Below, in pieces: positions 16,487 to 24,632 of a DNA stretch of 64,000 nt (the stretch's first letter is position 1; each line of letters opens with the position of its first letter). Location: NCBI GenBank assembly GCA_963811225.1, contig CAWEQO010000002.1, positions 558,001-622,000 on the forward strand, given 5' to 3'. The translations under genes were made by a program, and so were the position numbers. The stretch comes from CAWEQO01 sp963811225 (lineage in GTDB: Bacteria; Chloroflexota; Anaerolineae; Anaerolineales; Anaerolineaceae). Below the pieces are notes generated by a model. It was not told the origin of the DNA. It searched no databases and saw only the letters and a list, made by a program, of their open reading frames with translations.

Positions 16487-18334
16487 CTAAATCGCCTGGC
16501 CCTTGAACTGGCTCACGTACAAATTGTGATAGAAACCGCGCCGGTCGAGCAGCTCTTGGTGGGTGCCCTGTTCGACAATCTCGCCGCGGTCGATGACGAT
16601 CACCTTGTCGGCGTCGCGGATGGTGGACAGCCGGTGGGCGATGACGAAGCTGGTGCGCCCTTCCATCAGCCGCAGCAGCGACTTCTGAATGCGCGCTTCG
16701 GTGCGCGTGTCGACCGAACTGGTGGCCTCGTCCAGGATCAGGATGGCCGGGTCGGCCAGGATGGCCCGGGCAATGGCCAGCAGCTGACGCTGGCCCTGGC
16801 TTAGGTTGCCGGCCCGCTCCGACAGCTGCGTCTGGTAGCCGTCCGGCAGCTGCCGAATGAAGTGGTCGGCGTCGGCCAGCTCGGCCGCCCGGATGACTTC
16901 ATCATCCGTGGCTTCCAGCCGCCCGTAGCGGATGTTCTCCATGACGGTATCGGCGAACAGGAAGGTGTCTTGCAGCACGATGCCCAGCTTGCGCCGCAGT
17001 TCGGCCTTGCGGATCAGGCGGATGTCTTTACCGTCGATGCGGATGCATCCGTCCTGGATCTCGTAGAAACGGGTCAGCAGATTGATGATGGTGGTCTTGC
17101 CTGCGCCGGTTGGGCCCACCAGGGCGATGGTCTGCCCAGGCAGTGCTTCCAGGCTCATGTCCTTGATGATGGTTTGTTCAGGCCGGTAGCCAAACCGGAC
17201 GTTGTCCAGCCGCACGTGGCCCTGTGTGATGGGCAGCGGCAGCGCGTCCGGCGCATCCTCGATCTCGGGCCGGGTATCGATGATCTCGAACACCCGCTCG
17301 GCGCCGGCCAGCGCCGCCTGGATGGCGTTGAACATGTTGGCCAGCTGCTGCAGCGGCTGGATGAAGTTACGCCCATAATTGACGAAGGTGGCGATCACGC
17401 CCACCGTGACCAGCCCGCCCAGCGCCAGGTAACCGCCCAGGCTGGCCAGCAGGATCACGAAGAAGTTGCCCAGCACGTTCGAGATCGGCATCAACAGCAT
17501 GGCGTAGGTGTTGGCGTAGATGCTGGCCTGGTAGACCGCCTCGTTGTGCTGGCGGAAGGCCTCGATGGCGGTATCGCTGCGGCGGAAGGCCTTAACCACC
17601 TTCTGTCCGCTGATGGCCTCTTCCATCACGGCATTCAAGCCGCCCAGTTCGCGCTGCAAATTGCGGAAGCCTTTGCGGGTGTAGGTGGCGATGAAGTTGG
17701 TGAAGAAGTACATGACCGGCACGATTACCAGGGTGGCCAGGGCAAGCCAGTGGTTGAGCACGAACATGGCGACGATGATGCCTACCAGCGACAGCACGCT
17801 GGCCAGCAGCGAAGTGACGTTCTGCGAGACGGCTTGGTTGATGGCGTCGATGTCGTTGGTCAGGCGGCTCATCAGCTCGCCGGCCCCGTGGGTATCGAAG
17901 AAACCGATCGACAGGCGCTGCAGGTGGCCGAACAGGTCGGCGCGCAGGTTCTTGAGCGCCCGCTGCGATATCCGCGCCATGGTGCGGTTGGCGATCGCCT
18001 GGAACAGGTTGTACAGCAAATACGAGCCCATCATCCACAGGGCGAGCCGCAGCAGCCCGGCCGGGTCTTTGCCGCCGATGAACTTATCGATGGCCAGACC
18101 GATCAGGTACGGCCCGAGCAGTCCCAGCAGGGTGTAGCCGACCACGAACGAGAACACCAGGATCAGCGGTGTGCGGAAGGGCTTCAGATAATCCGCCAGC
18201 CGGAGCAAGGCCTGGCGTGGGTCTTGGGCCTTTTCGATCTTGCCAAAGTGGCGCGGCCCACGCCCGGGGATGGGCGGCCGGTCGCGATATTCCTCGCGGC
18301 CGGTGTTGTTGGAATTTCCAGATGCGTTCGACAT
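16487..18334 (-). CDS. ABC exporter half-transporter, subunit 2
   Basis: A 615-residue fusion of six membrane helices (about residues 45-340) with an ATPase domain. Walker A is GPTGAGKTT, the signature is LSQGQRQLL (LSQGQ in place of LSGGQ), Walker B is ILILDEATSSVD and the H-loop is IAHRLSTI. The Walker B Glu is present, so this is the catalytically normal half. The start is taken at ATG 18334, two bases after the stop of the partner gene; GGAG precedes it. With its partner it should form a heterodimeric exporter for drugs, lipids or peptides. Confidence 0.9.
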   Translation of the reverse strand: MSNASGNSNNTGREEYRDRPPIPGRGPRHFGKIEKAQDPRQALLRLADYLKPFRTPLILVFSFVVGYTLLGLLGPYLIGLAIDKFIGGKDPAGLLRLALWMMGSYLLYNLFQAIANRTMARISQRALKNLRADLFGHLQRLSIGFFDTHGAGELMSRLTNDIDAINQAVSQNVTSLLASVLSLVGIIVAMFVLNHWLALATLVIVPVMYFFTNFIATYTRKGFRNLQRELGGLNAVMEEAISGQKVVKAFRRSDTAIEAFRQHNEAVYQASIYANTYAMLLMPISNVLGNFFVILLASLGGYLALGGLVTVGVIATFVNYGRNFIQPLQQLANMFNAIQAALAGAERVFEIIDTRPEIEDAPDALPLPITQGHVRLDNVRFGYRPEQTIIKDMSLEALPGQTIALVGPTGAGKTTIINLLTRFYEIQDGCIRIDGKDIRLIRKAELRRKLGIVLQDTFLFADTVMENIRYGRLEATDDEVIRAAELADADHFIRQLPDGYQTQLSERAGNLSQGQRQLLAIARAILADPAILILDEATSSVDTRTEARIQKSLLRLMEGRTSFVIAHRLSTIRDADKVIVIDRGEIVEQGTHQELLDRRGFYHNLYVSQFKGQAI

Positions 18335-18336
18335 CC

Positions 18337-20118
18337 CTATAAGCTCCACTCGGCGTCTTGAGAAACTGCGGTTTCCTGCGTGTGGAAGCCGTTCCCCAAC
18401 TGCGAGTCGTAGATTTCCCGGTAGATTGGGCTGGACTGCATTAGCTCGGCGTGGGTGCCCTCTGCGGCGATGCGGCCGCGGTCGATCACGATGATCTTAT
18501 CGGCGTTGAGCACGGTGCTGATGCGCTGGGCCACCACGAAGCTGGTGGCGCCCTTCATGATGCCCTTGAGAGCGTCCTGGATCCTGGTCTCGGTCTCCAC
18601 ATCGACCGAGCTGGTACTGTCGTCCAGGATCAAGATCTTGGGTCTGGTGACAATCGCCCGGGCGATGGCGATGCGCTGTTTCTGCCCGCCCGACAGGTTG
18701 ACGCCGCGCTCTTCGATGTGCGTCTCGTAGCCTTGCGGCAGCCGCAGGATAAAGTCGTGGGCCTGAGCGGCCTTGGCGGCGGCGATAACCTCCTCGTCAC
18801 CGGCTTGTGGGCGACCGTAGCGGATGTTGTCGGCCACACTGCCGGAGAACAGGATCGTCTCTTGCGGCACAATGCCGATATGCCCGAGCAGTGAGCTTTG
18901 CTGCGCCGTGCGGATGTCGGTCCCGTCGATGCGGATGCTGCCCGTGGACGGATCGTAGAAACGCGGGATCAGGTCGATCAGCGAGGACTTGCCCGCGCCG
19001 GTCGCCCCCAGGATTGCGACGGTCTGCCCCGGCTCGGCGGTCAGATCGATGCCCTCCAAGACGTTGTAGTCGCTGCTGCCGTTGTAGTGGAAGCGGACGT
19101 TCTCGAAGGTCACCCGCGGTTGGGCGGTCTCGGGCAGGGGTTGGGCGTCCGGCTCTTCTTGCACATCCGGCACGGTGTCGAGGATCTCGTTCACGCGCCC
19201 GGCTGAAGCGATGCCGTTGGCCAGGACGTTGGCGAGCATGCCCATCAGCAGCAGCGGGCCCATGGTGGTGGTCAGGTAGTTGGCGAAAGCGATGATCTCA
19301 CCGTCGGTCATGCCGCCTGCGATCGCGCGCAGCCCGCCAAAGTAAATCACCAGCACGATGCCGATGTTGACGAAGAAGGTCATCAGCGGGCCCATGGTGG
19401 ACATGAAGGTCATCACGTCCACGCTGCGCTCGGTCAGATCGTCGTTGGCGGCCTCGAAGCGCTGGCCCTCACGCTCGGCCCGCACGAAGGCCTTCACCAG
19501 CCGCGCCCCGGCGATATTCTCCTGCAGCACGGTGTTGAGCCGGTCCAGCTTCTGCTGAACGCTGAGGAACAGCGGCTCCATGCGGATGCTAAAGAGCAGG
19601 ATGACCGTCGAGGTGATCAGCAGCAGCGGCAGCATGGTCATCGCCAGGCCCCGGTTGGTGTTGAACATCAAGATCAGGCTGCCGAGGATCAACAGCGGGG
19701 CGCGCGTGCCGATGCGCAGCGAGACCTGAAAGATGCGCTGGATGGCGGTGGTGTCGGAGGACAGCCGCACCATCAAGCGACCGGTGGTGAAGCGGTCGAT
19801 GTTGCCGTACGAGAAGGATTGGATCTTGACGAACAAGGCTTCGCGCAGGTCGCGTGCCACGCCCTCGCCGACCCGGATCGAGTAGATATTGTTGCCGACC
19901 GCCAGGGCGAACTGCAGCAGCGACAGCCCGATCATCAGGGCCGAGGTTTGCAGCACCAGCGGCATGTTGTTGGCGTTAACGCCCTGATCGATGATGCGCT
20001 GGATCAGGCGCGGGATCGACAGGTCGATGAACAGCACAGCGGTCAGCAGCACCAGCGAGAGGACTGCAAAATGCCAGTAAGGCTTGATGAAGTGGAATAA
20101 TTTACGAATTTCTTTCAT
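18337..20118 (-). CDS. ABC exporter half-transporter, subunit 1
   Basis: A 593-residue membrane-ATPase fusion. Walker A is GATGAGKSS, the signature is LSGGQKQRIAIARA, and Walker B reads ILILDDSTSSVD, with Asp in place of the catalytic Glu; the H-loop has Gln (VAQRIS) in place of His. These two changes mark the degenerate half of heterodimeric exporters such as BmrCD or LmrCD, in which only the partner's site hydrolyses ATP efficiently. TTGGAGCA precedes the ATG. It lies 15 bases after the MarR gene, forming a regulator-exporter operon. Confidence 0.9.
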   Translation of the reverse strand: MKEIRKLFHFIKPYWHFAVLSLVLLTAVLFIDLSIPRLIQRIIDQGVNANNMPLVLQTSALMIGLSLLQFALAVGNNIYSIRVGEGVARDLREALFVKIQSFSYGNIDRFTTGRLMVRLSSDTTAIQRIFQVSLRIGTRAPLLILGSLILMFNTNRGLAMTMLPLLLITSTVILLFSIRMEPLFLSVQQKLDRLNTVLQENIAGARLVKAFVRAEREGQRFEAANDDLTERSVDVMTFMSTMGPLMTFFVNIGIVLVIYFGGLRAIAGGMTDGEIIAFANYLTTTMGPLLLMGMLANVLANGIASAGRVNEILDTVPDVQEEPDAQPLPETAQPRVTFENVRFHYNGSSDYNVLEGIDLTAEPGQTVAILGATGAGKSSLIDLIPRFYDPSTGSIRIDGTDIRTAQQSSLLGHIGIVPQETILFSGSVADNIRYGRPQAGDEEVIAAAKAAQAHDFILRLPQGYETHIEERGVNLSGGQKQRIAIARAIVTRPKILILDDSTSSVDVETETRIQDALKGIMKGATSFVVAQRISTVLNADKIIVIDRGRIAAEGTHAELMQSSPIYREIYDSQLGNGFHTQETAVSQDAEWSL

Positions 20119-20133
20119 TGCTCCAACCGTTAA

Positions 20134-20529
20134 TTAGAAGAGTTCCCGCAGCTGCTGCAGGGTTTCCAAAGCATTCCGGATGTTTTCCAGCTCTTGCGGA
20201 TCGAGGGCCAGGAGCTTCTCGGCCATCCATTCGCGGTTGGCGCGGAAGATCTCGTTCAGCAGGTTCTCGCCGTCTGGGGTGAGCTGCAGGTGCACGTAGC
20301 GGCGGTCGTTGGCGTCGGGGTGGCGGGAGATGAAGCCTTTCTCCACTAGCGCCTCGACCGTCTGGCTGACGGCCGGGCGGCTGATCTGGCGTACCCCGGC
20401 CAGCTCACTGACCGATTGGAAGCCCTTGCGGATATGCCGCAGGATGTGGAACTGCTCGATGCTGATCTCGAACTGCTCGGTGGCAATCGCTCGCACGTTG
20501 CTGCGCACGCAGTTCCAGGTTGGCGGCAC
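20134..20529 (-). CDS. MarR-family transcriptional regulator
   Basis: A winged-helix regulator, 131 residues from GTG 20529. The helix-turn-helix is SVSELAGVRQISRPAVSQTVEALVEKGF and the wing is RHPDANDRRYVHLQLTPDG. The conserved family start (IHETVDRFWETVPPTWN) extends upstream in the same frame to about 20575 without a usual start codon, whereas an ATG at 20590 lies in another frame (METQTRENF). A one-base frameshift in the AAAATTTT stretch would join them to about 150 residues, so the true start is probably 20590. It should repress the ABC exporter operon and respond to a small ligand. Confidence 0.8.
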   Translation of the reverse strand: MPPTWNCVRSNVRAIATEQFEISIEQFHILRHIRKGFQSVSELAGVRQISRPAVSQTVEALVEKGFISRHPDANDRRYVHLQLTPDGENLLNEIFRANREWMAEKLLALDPQELENIRNALETLQQLRELF

Positions 20530-20612
20530 CGTTTCCCAGAACCGGTCGACCGTTTCGTGGATTAAAATTTTCTCGGGTTTGTGTTTCCATTTAAACTCTT
20601 TTCAGTCGCAAA

Positions 20613-20653
20613 TAATAGTTAATGTATCTAACTATTATAGTACTTAACTATTA
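20613..20653. promoter_or_regulatory. Likely MarR operator cluster
   Basis: TAATAGTTA (20613-20621) and TAACTATTA (20629-20637) form a perfect 9-bp inverted repeat with a 7-base spacer, and a third TAACTATTA lies at 20645-20653, 16 bases further on. AT-rich palindromes of this size just upstream of a MarR gene are the usual autoregulatory site. Confidence 0.65.
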
Positions 20654-20739
20654 AATGTCAACCTCCTTTTTTGAACTCGTCCATTCATTTAATCCAGTCA
20701 AGAACCAACCACCTCAACGCGGGCGCACTGGATAGAAAA

Positions 20740-20773
20740 GAGCGCTGAAAGTTTCCGAGAACTTTCAGCGCTC
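20740..20773 (-). terminator. Rho-independent terminator of the GH130 gene
   Basis: GAGCGCTGAAAGTT (20740-20753) pairs perfectly with 20760-20773 around a six-base loop. On the minus strand a CTTTTCT run follows the stem. It lies 35 bases beyond the GH130 stop. Confidence 0.8.
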
Positions 20774-20807
20774 TGCTTTACGACCTGACGAAAAAAATAA
20801 ACGCGAA

Positions 20808-21776
20808 CTATTCTGTGTTGGTCTTGACGAAATCGACCACCTCATCGATGTGGGCGAACGCCAGGGCCGTGACCGTGTCTGCGCCGCCGTAGTAGATGGC
20901 GATGCGGCCGGTTGGCTGATCGTAGAGCGTGGCGCAGGGGAAGGCCACATTCGGCACGTCGCCGACGCACTCATACAGGCGCTGTGGCGAGAGCAGGTAG
21001 GGCTCACCCCGGGCGATGACCTTCCAGGGCTGTTCCAGGTCGAGCAGAGCTGCCCCGAAGCTGTACACGAAGCCGTTGCACGAGGTGATCACGCCGTGAT
21101 AGAACAGCAGCCAGCCCTCGGGAGTCTCAATCGGCACCGGCCCGGCGCCGATCTTGGTGGACTGCCAGCCGCCCTTGACGCCCATAACGAAGCGGTGCTC
21201 GCCCCAATGGATCATATCGGGGCTCTGGCTGAGGTAGATGTCTCCGAAGGGGGTGTGACCGTTGTCGCTGGGGCGGTTGAGCATCATGTATTTGCCGTTG
21301 ATCCGGCGCGGGAACAGCACGCCGTTGCGGTTGAAGGGCAGCAGCGCGTTTTCCAGGAAGTAAAAATCGGTAAAGTCGTGGGTGTAGCCGACGCCGATGG
21401 TGGGGCCGTGGTACCCGTTGCACCAGGTGACGTAGTAGCGGTCTTCCAGCCAGACCACGCGCGGGTCGTAGCGGTACTGGAAGCTGCCAATCTCCGGGTC
21501 GTCGCAGATCCAGTCGATCGGGTCGTTGGCGAGCGTCCAATCGATGCCGTTCTGGCTTTCGCCGCGGTGAATGTTCATCTCGCGCTTTTTGTTGTCGCAG
21601 CGGAAGACGCCGGCGTAGTGTCCGTTGAAAGGCACCACGGCGCTGTTGAATATGCTGTTCGACGAGGGGATCAGATCGCGTGGGATGATCGGGTTTGCGC
21701 TGTAGCGCCATACGACATCAGAACATCCGGCTGGGCGATCTTCCCAGGGGATATTGGGAAGCGGACTATTCGTCAT
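20808..21776 (-). CDS. GH130 beta-mannoside phosphorylase-like protein
   Basis: A 322-residue five-bladed beta-propeller enzyme of glycoside hydrolase family 130, which uses phosphate to cleave beta-mannosides and releases mannose 1-phosphate. Characteristic stretches are FNSAVVPFNGHYAGVFR, YDPRVVWLEDRYYVTWCNGYHGP (with the Asp used as proton donor in this area), GGWQSTKIGAGPVPI and GWLLFYHGV. No signal peptide is seen, consistent with a cytoplasmic enzyme. It follows the LacI gene by 14 bases and ends before a good terminator, so the two form one operon. The exact mannoside is unknown. Confidence 0.85.
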   Translation of the reverse strand: MTNSPLPNIPWEDRPAGCSDVVWRYSANPIIPRDLIPSSNSIFNSAVVPFNGHYAGVFRCDNKKREMNIHRGESQNGIDWTLANDPIDWICDDPEIGSFQYRYDPRVVWLEDRYYVTWCNGYHGPTIGVGYTHDFTDFYFLENALLPFNRNGVLFPRRINGKYMMLNRPSDNGHTPFGDIYLSQSPDMIHWGEHRFVMGVKGGWQSTKIGAGPVPIETPEGWLLFYHGVITSCNGFVYSFGAALLDLEQPWKVIARGEPYLLSPQRLYECVGDVPNVAFPCATLYDQPTGRIAIYYGGADTVTALAFAHIDEVVDFVKTNTE

Positions 21777-21790
21777 GAAATTCGGTCTCC

Positions 21791-22837
21791 TTACTGTTTT
21801 TGGGATGTGAGGTTTGGGCAGTCAACCGACTGGCGTTCGACCAGCCGAGGACGGACGGTCAGAGTGAGCGGTTCCGATTCGGGGTACTCCAGGCGCAGCG
21901 AGAGCAGGTGCACTGCGGCCCGCCCCATCGTCAGCGTGTCGACGTGCATGGTGGTGAGCGCAGGATGGGTGTTGGAAGCGATGTAGGTGTCATCGTAACC
22001 GATGATGGAAATGTCCTCCGGCACACGCTTGCCCAGGGTCTGCGCGGCCCGGATGGCGGCGCCGGCGACATCGTCGTTCACGCAGAACAGGGCGGTGAGG
22101 TTGGGGTGTTCGTGCATCATGCGCAGCGCCTCATCTTGCCCGTGGGTCTTATTGATATTGAAGTCGCGGATGGTTATCTGACCGAGATCGTTGTCTTTCA
22201 TGGCCTGCAGGTAGCCGCTGCGCCGGTCGCAGATGCTCGGAAAGCAGCGGGAAGAGCCGCCCAGCAGGCCAACGCTGCGATGCCCCTTGCGGATCAGATA
22301 CTCGACTGCCTGATAAGCCGCATGGAAGTTGTCCGAGATGATGGTGTCGAAGCTCTGGTTCTCATCATAGGCATCCACCAGGACCAGCGGCATCTCTAAC
22401 TCACGGATGCTTTGCCCGAAGGCCTGGTCGATGCTGGTGCCGACCAGCAGCAGCCCGTCGACGCTCTCGTGGAATGCCAGCGGCGGGACTTCCAGGGGCC
22501 GGTTGTTGTCGTCGACCGGCAGGGAAGCAAACAACAGGTTGATCCCTTTGCGGCGGCAAGCGTCGTCGACCCCGGACATGATCTTCGAATAAAAGGGGTT
22601 TGCATACGGGGGGATGTCGGGGTCGACTTTGACCAGCATACCGATCGTCGCCAGTAGTCCGTTGGTGTTGGTTGAAAGGGAGGGCTTTCCCTGATAGCCA
22701 AGCTCTTTGGCAATTTGGAGGACGCGGGCGCGCGTCTCGTCCGACACGCCGGGTTTGTTATTCAACGCGAGCGATACCGAGGACACGGACACGCCGCTTT
22801 CACGAGCGATATCGCTGATCTTTACTCGATCTTTCAT
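21791..22837 (-). CDS. LacI-family transcriptional regulator
   Basis: A 348-residue repressor with an N-terminal helix-turn-helix and hinge (KISDIARESGVSVSSVSLALNNKPGVSD) and a periplasmic-binding-protein-like sensor domain (for example GLLLVGTSIDQAFGQ and SIIGYDDTYIASNTHPALTTM). It should bind a sugar or sugar phosphate and control the GH130 gene next to it, and perhaps a transporter elsewhere. Start at 22837 is set by the conserved KISDIA motif at residue 6. Upstream is AT-rich; a weak palindrome there is not convincing as an operator. Confidence 0.9.
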   Translation of the reverse strand: MKDRVKISDIARESGVSVSSVSLALNNKPGVSDETRARVLQIAKELGYQGKPSLSTNTNGLLATIGMLVKVDPDIPPYANPFYSKIMSGVDDACRRKGINLLFASLPVDDNNRPLEVPPLAFHESVDGLLLVGTSIDQAFGQSIRELEMPLVLVDAYDENQSFDTIISDNFHAAYQAVEYLIRKGHRSVGLLGGSSRCFPSICDRRSGYLQAMKDNDLGQITIRDFNINKTHGQDEALRMMHEHPNLTALFCVNDDVAGAAIRAAQTLGKRVPEDISIIGYDDTYIASNTHPALTTMHVDTLTMGRAAVHLLSLRLEYPESEPLTLTVRPRLVERQSVDCPNLTSQKQ

Positions 22838-23070
22838 AGAATAAGCCGGCTCTCTGGAATTTGCCTAAAGTATTACAAAATAATTTAGTTAAATTTTAGT
22901 CAGTTTTTTGAAAAATAGCAAGTCATCGTATCCAATTGAGGAGAATCCTTCACGACATCCACATACGATCTTTACCAAATCTAAAAATCTCTGCGATAAG
23001 ATGAGTACGTAAAGGAAAAAGATAACAGGGCTCATCGAATGGAATTCATTCTTTTTAGGAGGCAGTTGAG

Positions 23071-23361
23071 ATGCATGGTGGATTTGGACATTTCGGAGCG
23101 TTCGGCGGCTTAGGTTGGATCCGGTTGATCTTTGGCGGTATGTTGATGTTTGCCTTCCTGCTGGGCGCCATTTTGCTGATCGTATGGCTGGCGCGCATGT
23201 TCCTGCAGCGAGAGAGAGGGTACCGGTACGGAGGGTCCTCCACGTCCGTGCCGCCCTCCCAACCGGCTGCGCTGGACATCGTGCAAACCCGGTATGCCAA
23301 GGGGGAAATCACCCGGGAGGAATACAAACAAATGCTGGAGGATTTAAGCAGCAGCACTTAG
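23071..23361 (+). CDS. SHOCT-domain membrane protein
   Basis: A 96-residue protein with a glycine/phenylalanine-rich start, one membrane helix (MLMFAFLLGAILLIVWLARMF, split here: residues about 24-45), a flexible linker and a C-terminal SHOCT domain: QTRYAKGEITREEYKQMLEDL. Family members are small membrane-anchored proteins of unknown role, possibly oligomerisation modules. AGGAGGCAGTTG precedes ATG 23071. The 230-base region upstream is AT-rich and should contain the promoter, but I see no clear -35/-10 pair. Confidence 0.82.
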   Translation: MHGGFGHFGAFGGLGWIRLIFGGMLMFAFLLGAILLIVWLARMFLQRERGYRYGGSSTSVPPSQPAALDIVQTRYAKGEITREEYKQMLEDLSSST

Positions 23362-23392
23362 CAAAGTGGTCGGATTACCGGTGTGTGAGAAA

Positions 23393-23422
23393 AGCAGCGG
23401 GGCGCTACAACGCCCCGCTGCT
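23393..23422. terminator. Bidirectional hairpin
   Basis: AGCAGCGGGGCG (23393-23404) pairs perfectly with CGCCCCGCTGCT (23411-23422) around a CTACAA loop, between the SHOCT gene and the convergent flavodoxin-like gene. There is no long T-run on the plus strand. Confidence 0.75.
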
Positions 23423-23435
23423 GGGTTAACACTGC

Positions 23436-24224
23436 TTACGCCATGATCTTCCCAATGATTACACCCATCCTCTGCGCCAGCGCCACCTTCAGCCACCCAG
23501 CGTCGTGGTCGATATAAAACGTCCGTTTGGGGTCGAACCAACCCCGCTGCTGCCAGTACTGATAATCCAGCGACTCAGGGTCGGCTTTCTTCTGCCACGA
23601 CATCTGCTGGATTGTGAACATAATCAGCGAGAAGAGCGACGGATTGCGGTAGCTGCGGGCGGCAGCCGCCTGGAAGAGCGCATGCGCAACTTGGGCGGCC
23701 CGCGTATCGAACTGCTCACGACTGTCCGCCCGCTTCATCAGCGCGCCCATCTTGAAGCCCGCCTGCCCCACCACCTGGACGCCCCAGGTTTGCAGGGCCA
23801 GCTTCATGGTGCCGAGCGTTTTACCGGTGCGCGAGCCGCCCGTGGTCGCCAGGACGAAGGCCACTTTTCCGAAGAACTGCGGGCGATGACACACGTGGCA
23901 CAACCGGTCGATGAAGTTTTTGGTAATGCCGCTGACATCGTCCACATAGACCGGGCTGGCGAGCAGGATGCCGTCCGAAGCCAGGATCTTGGCCTTGATC
24001 GCCAGAAGGCCATCCTGGTTGGGGCAGCGATCCTCGCCGCGGTCGTAACAAATGCGGCAGCCCCGGCAGAATTCCAGCTTTTCCTGCCCCAGGTAGACCG
24101 TCTCGATCTCCAGCGGCGTTTGAGCCCCCAAGGCCTCGGCCTGCAAATGCTTTTTCACCAGCCCGGTAATCTGATCGGTATTGCCGTTGCGGCGGTAACT
24201 GCCGATGAGGACTAATATCTTCAT
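23436..24224 (-). CDS. Flavodoxin-like NADPH-dependent FMN reductase
   Basis: A 262-residue protein with a flavodoxin-like domain: the FMN phosphate loop is IGSYRRNGNTDQITG (residues about 6-20), followed by a Cys-rich segment CRGCRICYDRGEDRC that resembles the iron-sulfur flavoprotein family, and LLASPVYVDDVSGITKNFIDR plus LATTGGSRTGKT. The C-terminal 80 residues are helical and end in a hydrophobic stretch. It may reduce quinones or FMN; whether the four Cys bind a cluster is uncertain. A damaged flavodoxin gene lies directly upstream. Confidence 0.8.
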   Translation of the reverse strand: MKILVLIGSYRRNGNTDQITGLVKKHLQAEALGAQTPLEIETVYLGQEKLEFCRGCRICYDRGEDRCPNQDGLLAIKAKILASDGILLASPVYVDDVSGITKNFIDRLCHVCHRPQFFGKVAFVLATTGGSRTGKTLGTMKLALQTWGVQVVGQAGFKMGALMKRADSREQFDTRAAQVAHALFQAAAARSYRNPSLFSLIMFTIQQMSWQKKADPESLDYQYWQQRGWFDPKRTFYIDHDAGWLKVALAQRMGVIIGKIMA

Positions 24225-24244
24225 CTTAACCTCTACGCAAGCTT

Positions 24245-24376
24245 TCAGGGTCCGACCGCCTGTCCACGCTCGCGCAGCATTCCGGCGACCCGTTCGGTCA
24301 CCTCTTGCGTCGCGCCGTGGACTGAAGCGTACGTTACGAGAATTTTGGGTCCATTTCTTTCATGGCTTGCATTCAT
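24245..24376 (-). pseudogene. N-terminal remnant of a HemG/flavodoxin-like gene
   Basis: A 43-codon frame that starts at ATG 24376 after GAGAAGG and reads KILVTYASVHGATQEVTERV, then AGMLRERGQAVGP and a stop. This is the first beta strand, FMN phosphate loop and first helix of a long-chain flavodoxin of the menaquinone-dependent protoporphyrinogen dehydrogenase type, but about 110 residues are missing. It lies 20 bases upstream of the intact flavodoxin-like gene on the same strand. I see no continuation in any frame, so it is a true truncation, probably by deletion. It may still be translated. Confidence 0.65.
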
Positions 24377-24582
24377 CCTTCTCTTTTCCTATCATACCAC
24401 TTGCCGCTTTCGGATTATCCATTAATGAGCACGAAAAACAGAACGGCGTGAAGACGTGGGACGACCGCCAAGGTGGGGCACGGTTCAGAGATCCCGTCTG
24501 CATTGACGGCTCATCCGCTTCTCTCGCCGCCATTGGATCTGTGTTTTCGGATGGATTGCTGGAGGCACGGTCATTAAACGAA

Positions 24583-24610
24583 CAGGGGCGCGCCCAATGG
24601 CGCGCCCCTG
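24583..24610. terminator. GC-rich terminator hairpin after secDF
   Basis: CAGGGGCGCGCC (24583-24594) pairs perfectly with GGCGCGCCCCTG (24599-24610) around CAAT. It lies 22 bases beyond the secDF stop (minus strand). The stretch from 24377 to 24582 holds nothing I can identify. Confidence 0.75.
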
Positions 24611-24632
24611 CGGTTCAATCGATTTTTAAGTC

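Noticed and set aside
22882..22895. AATTTAGTTAAATT as a LacI operator
   Set aside because: The palindrome is imperfect at the centre and lacks the central CG usual for LacI-family operators; AT-rich promoter DNA gives such words by chance.
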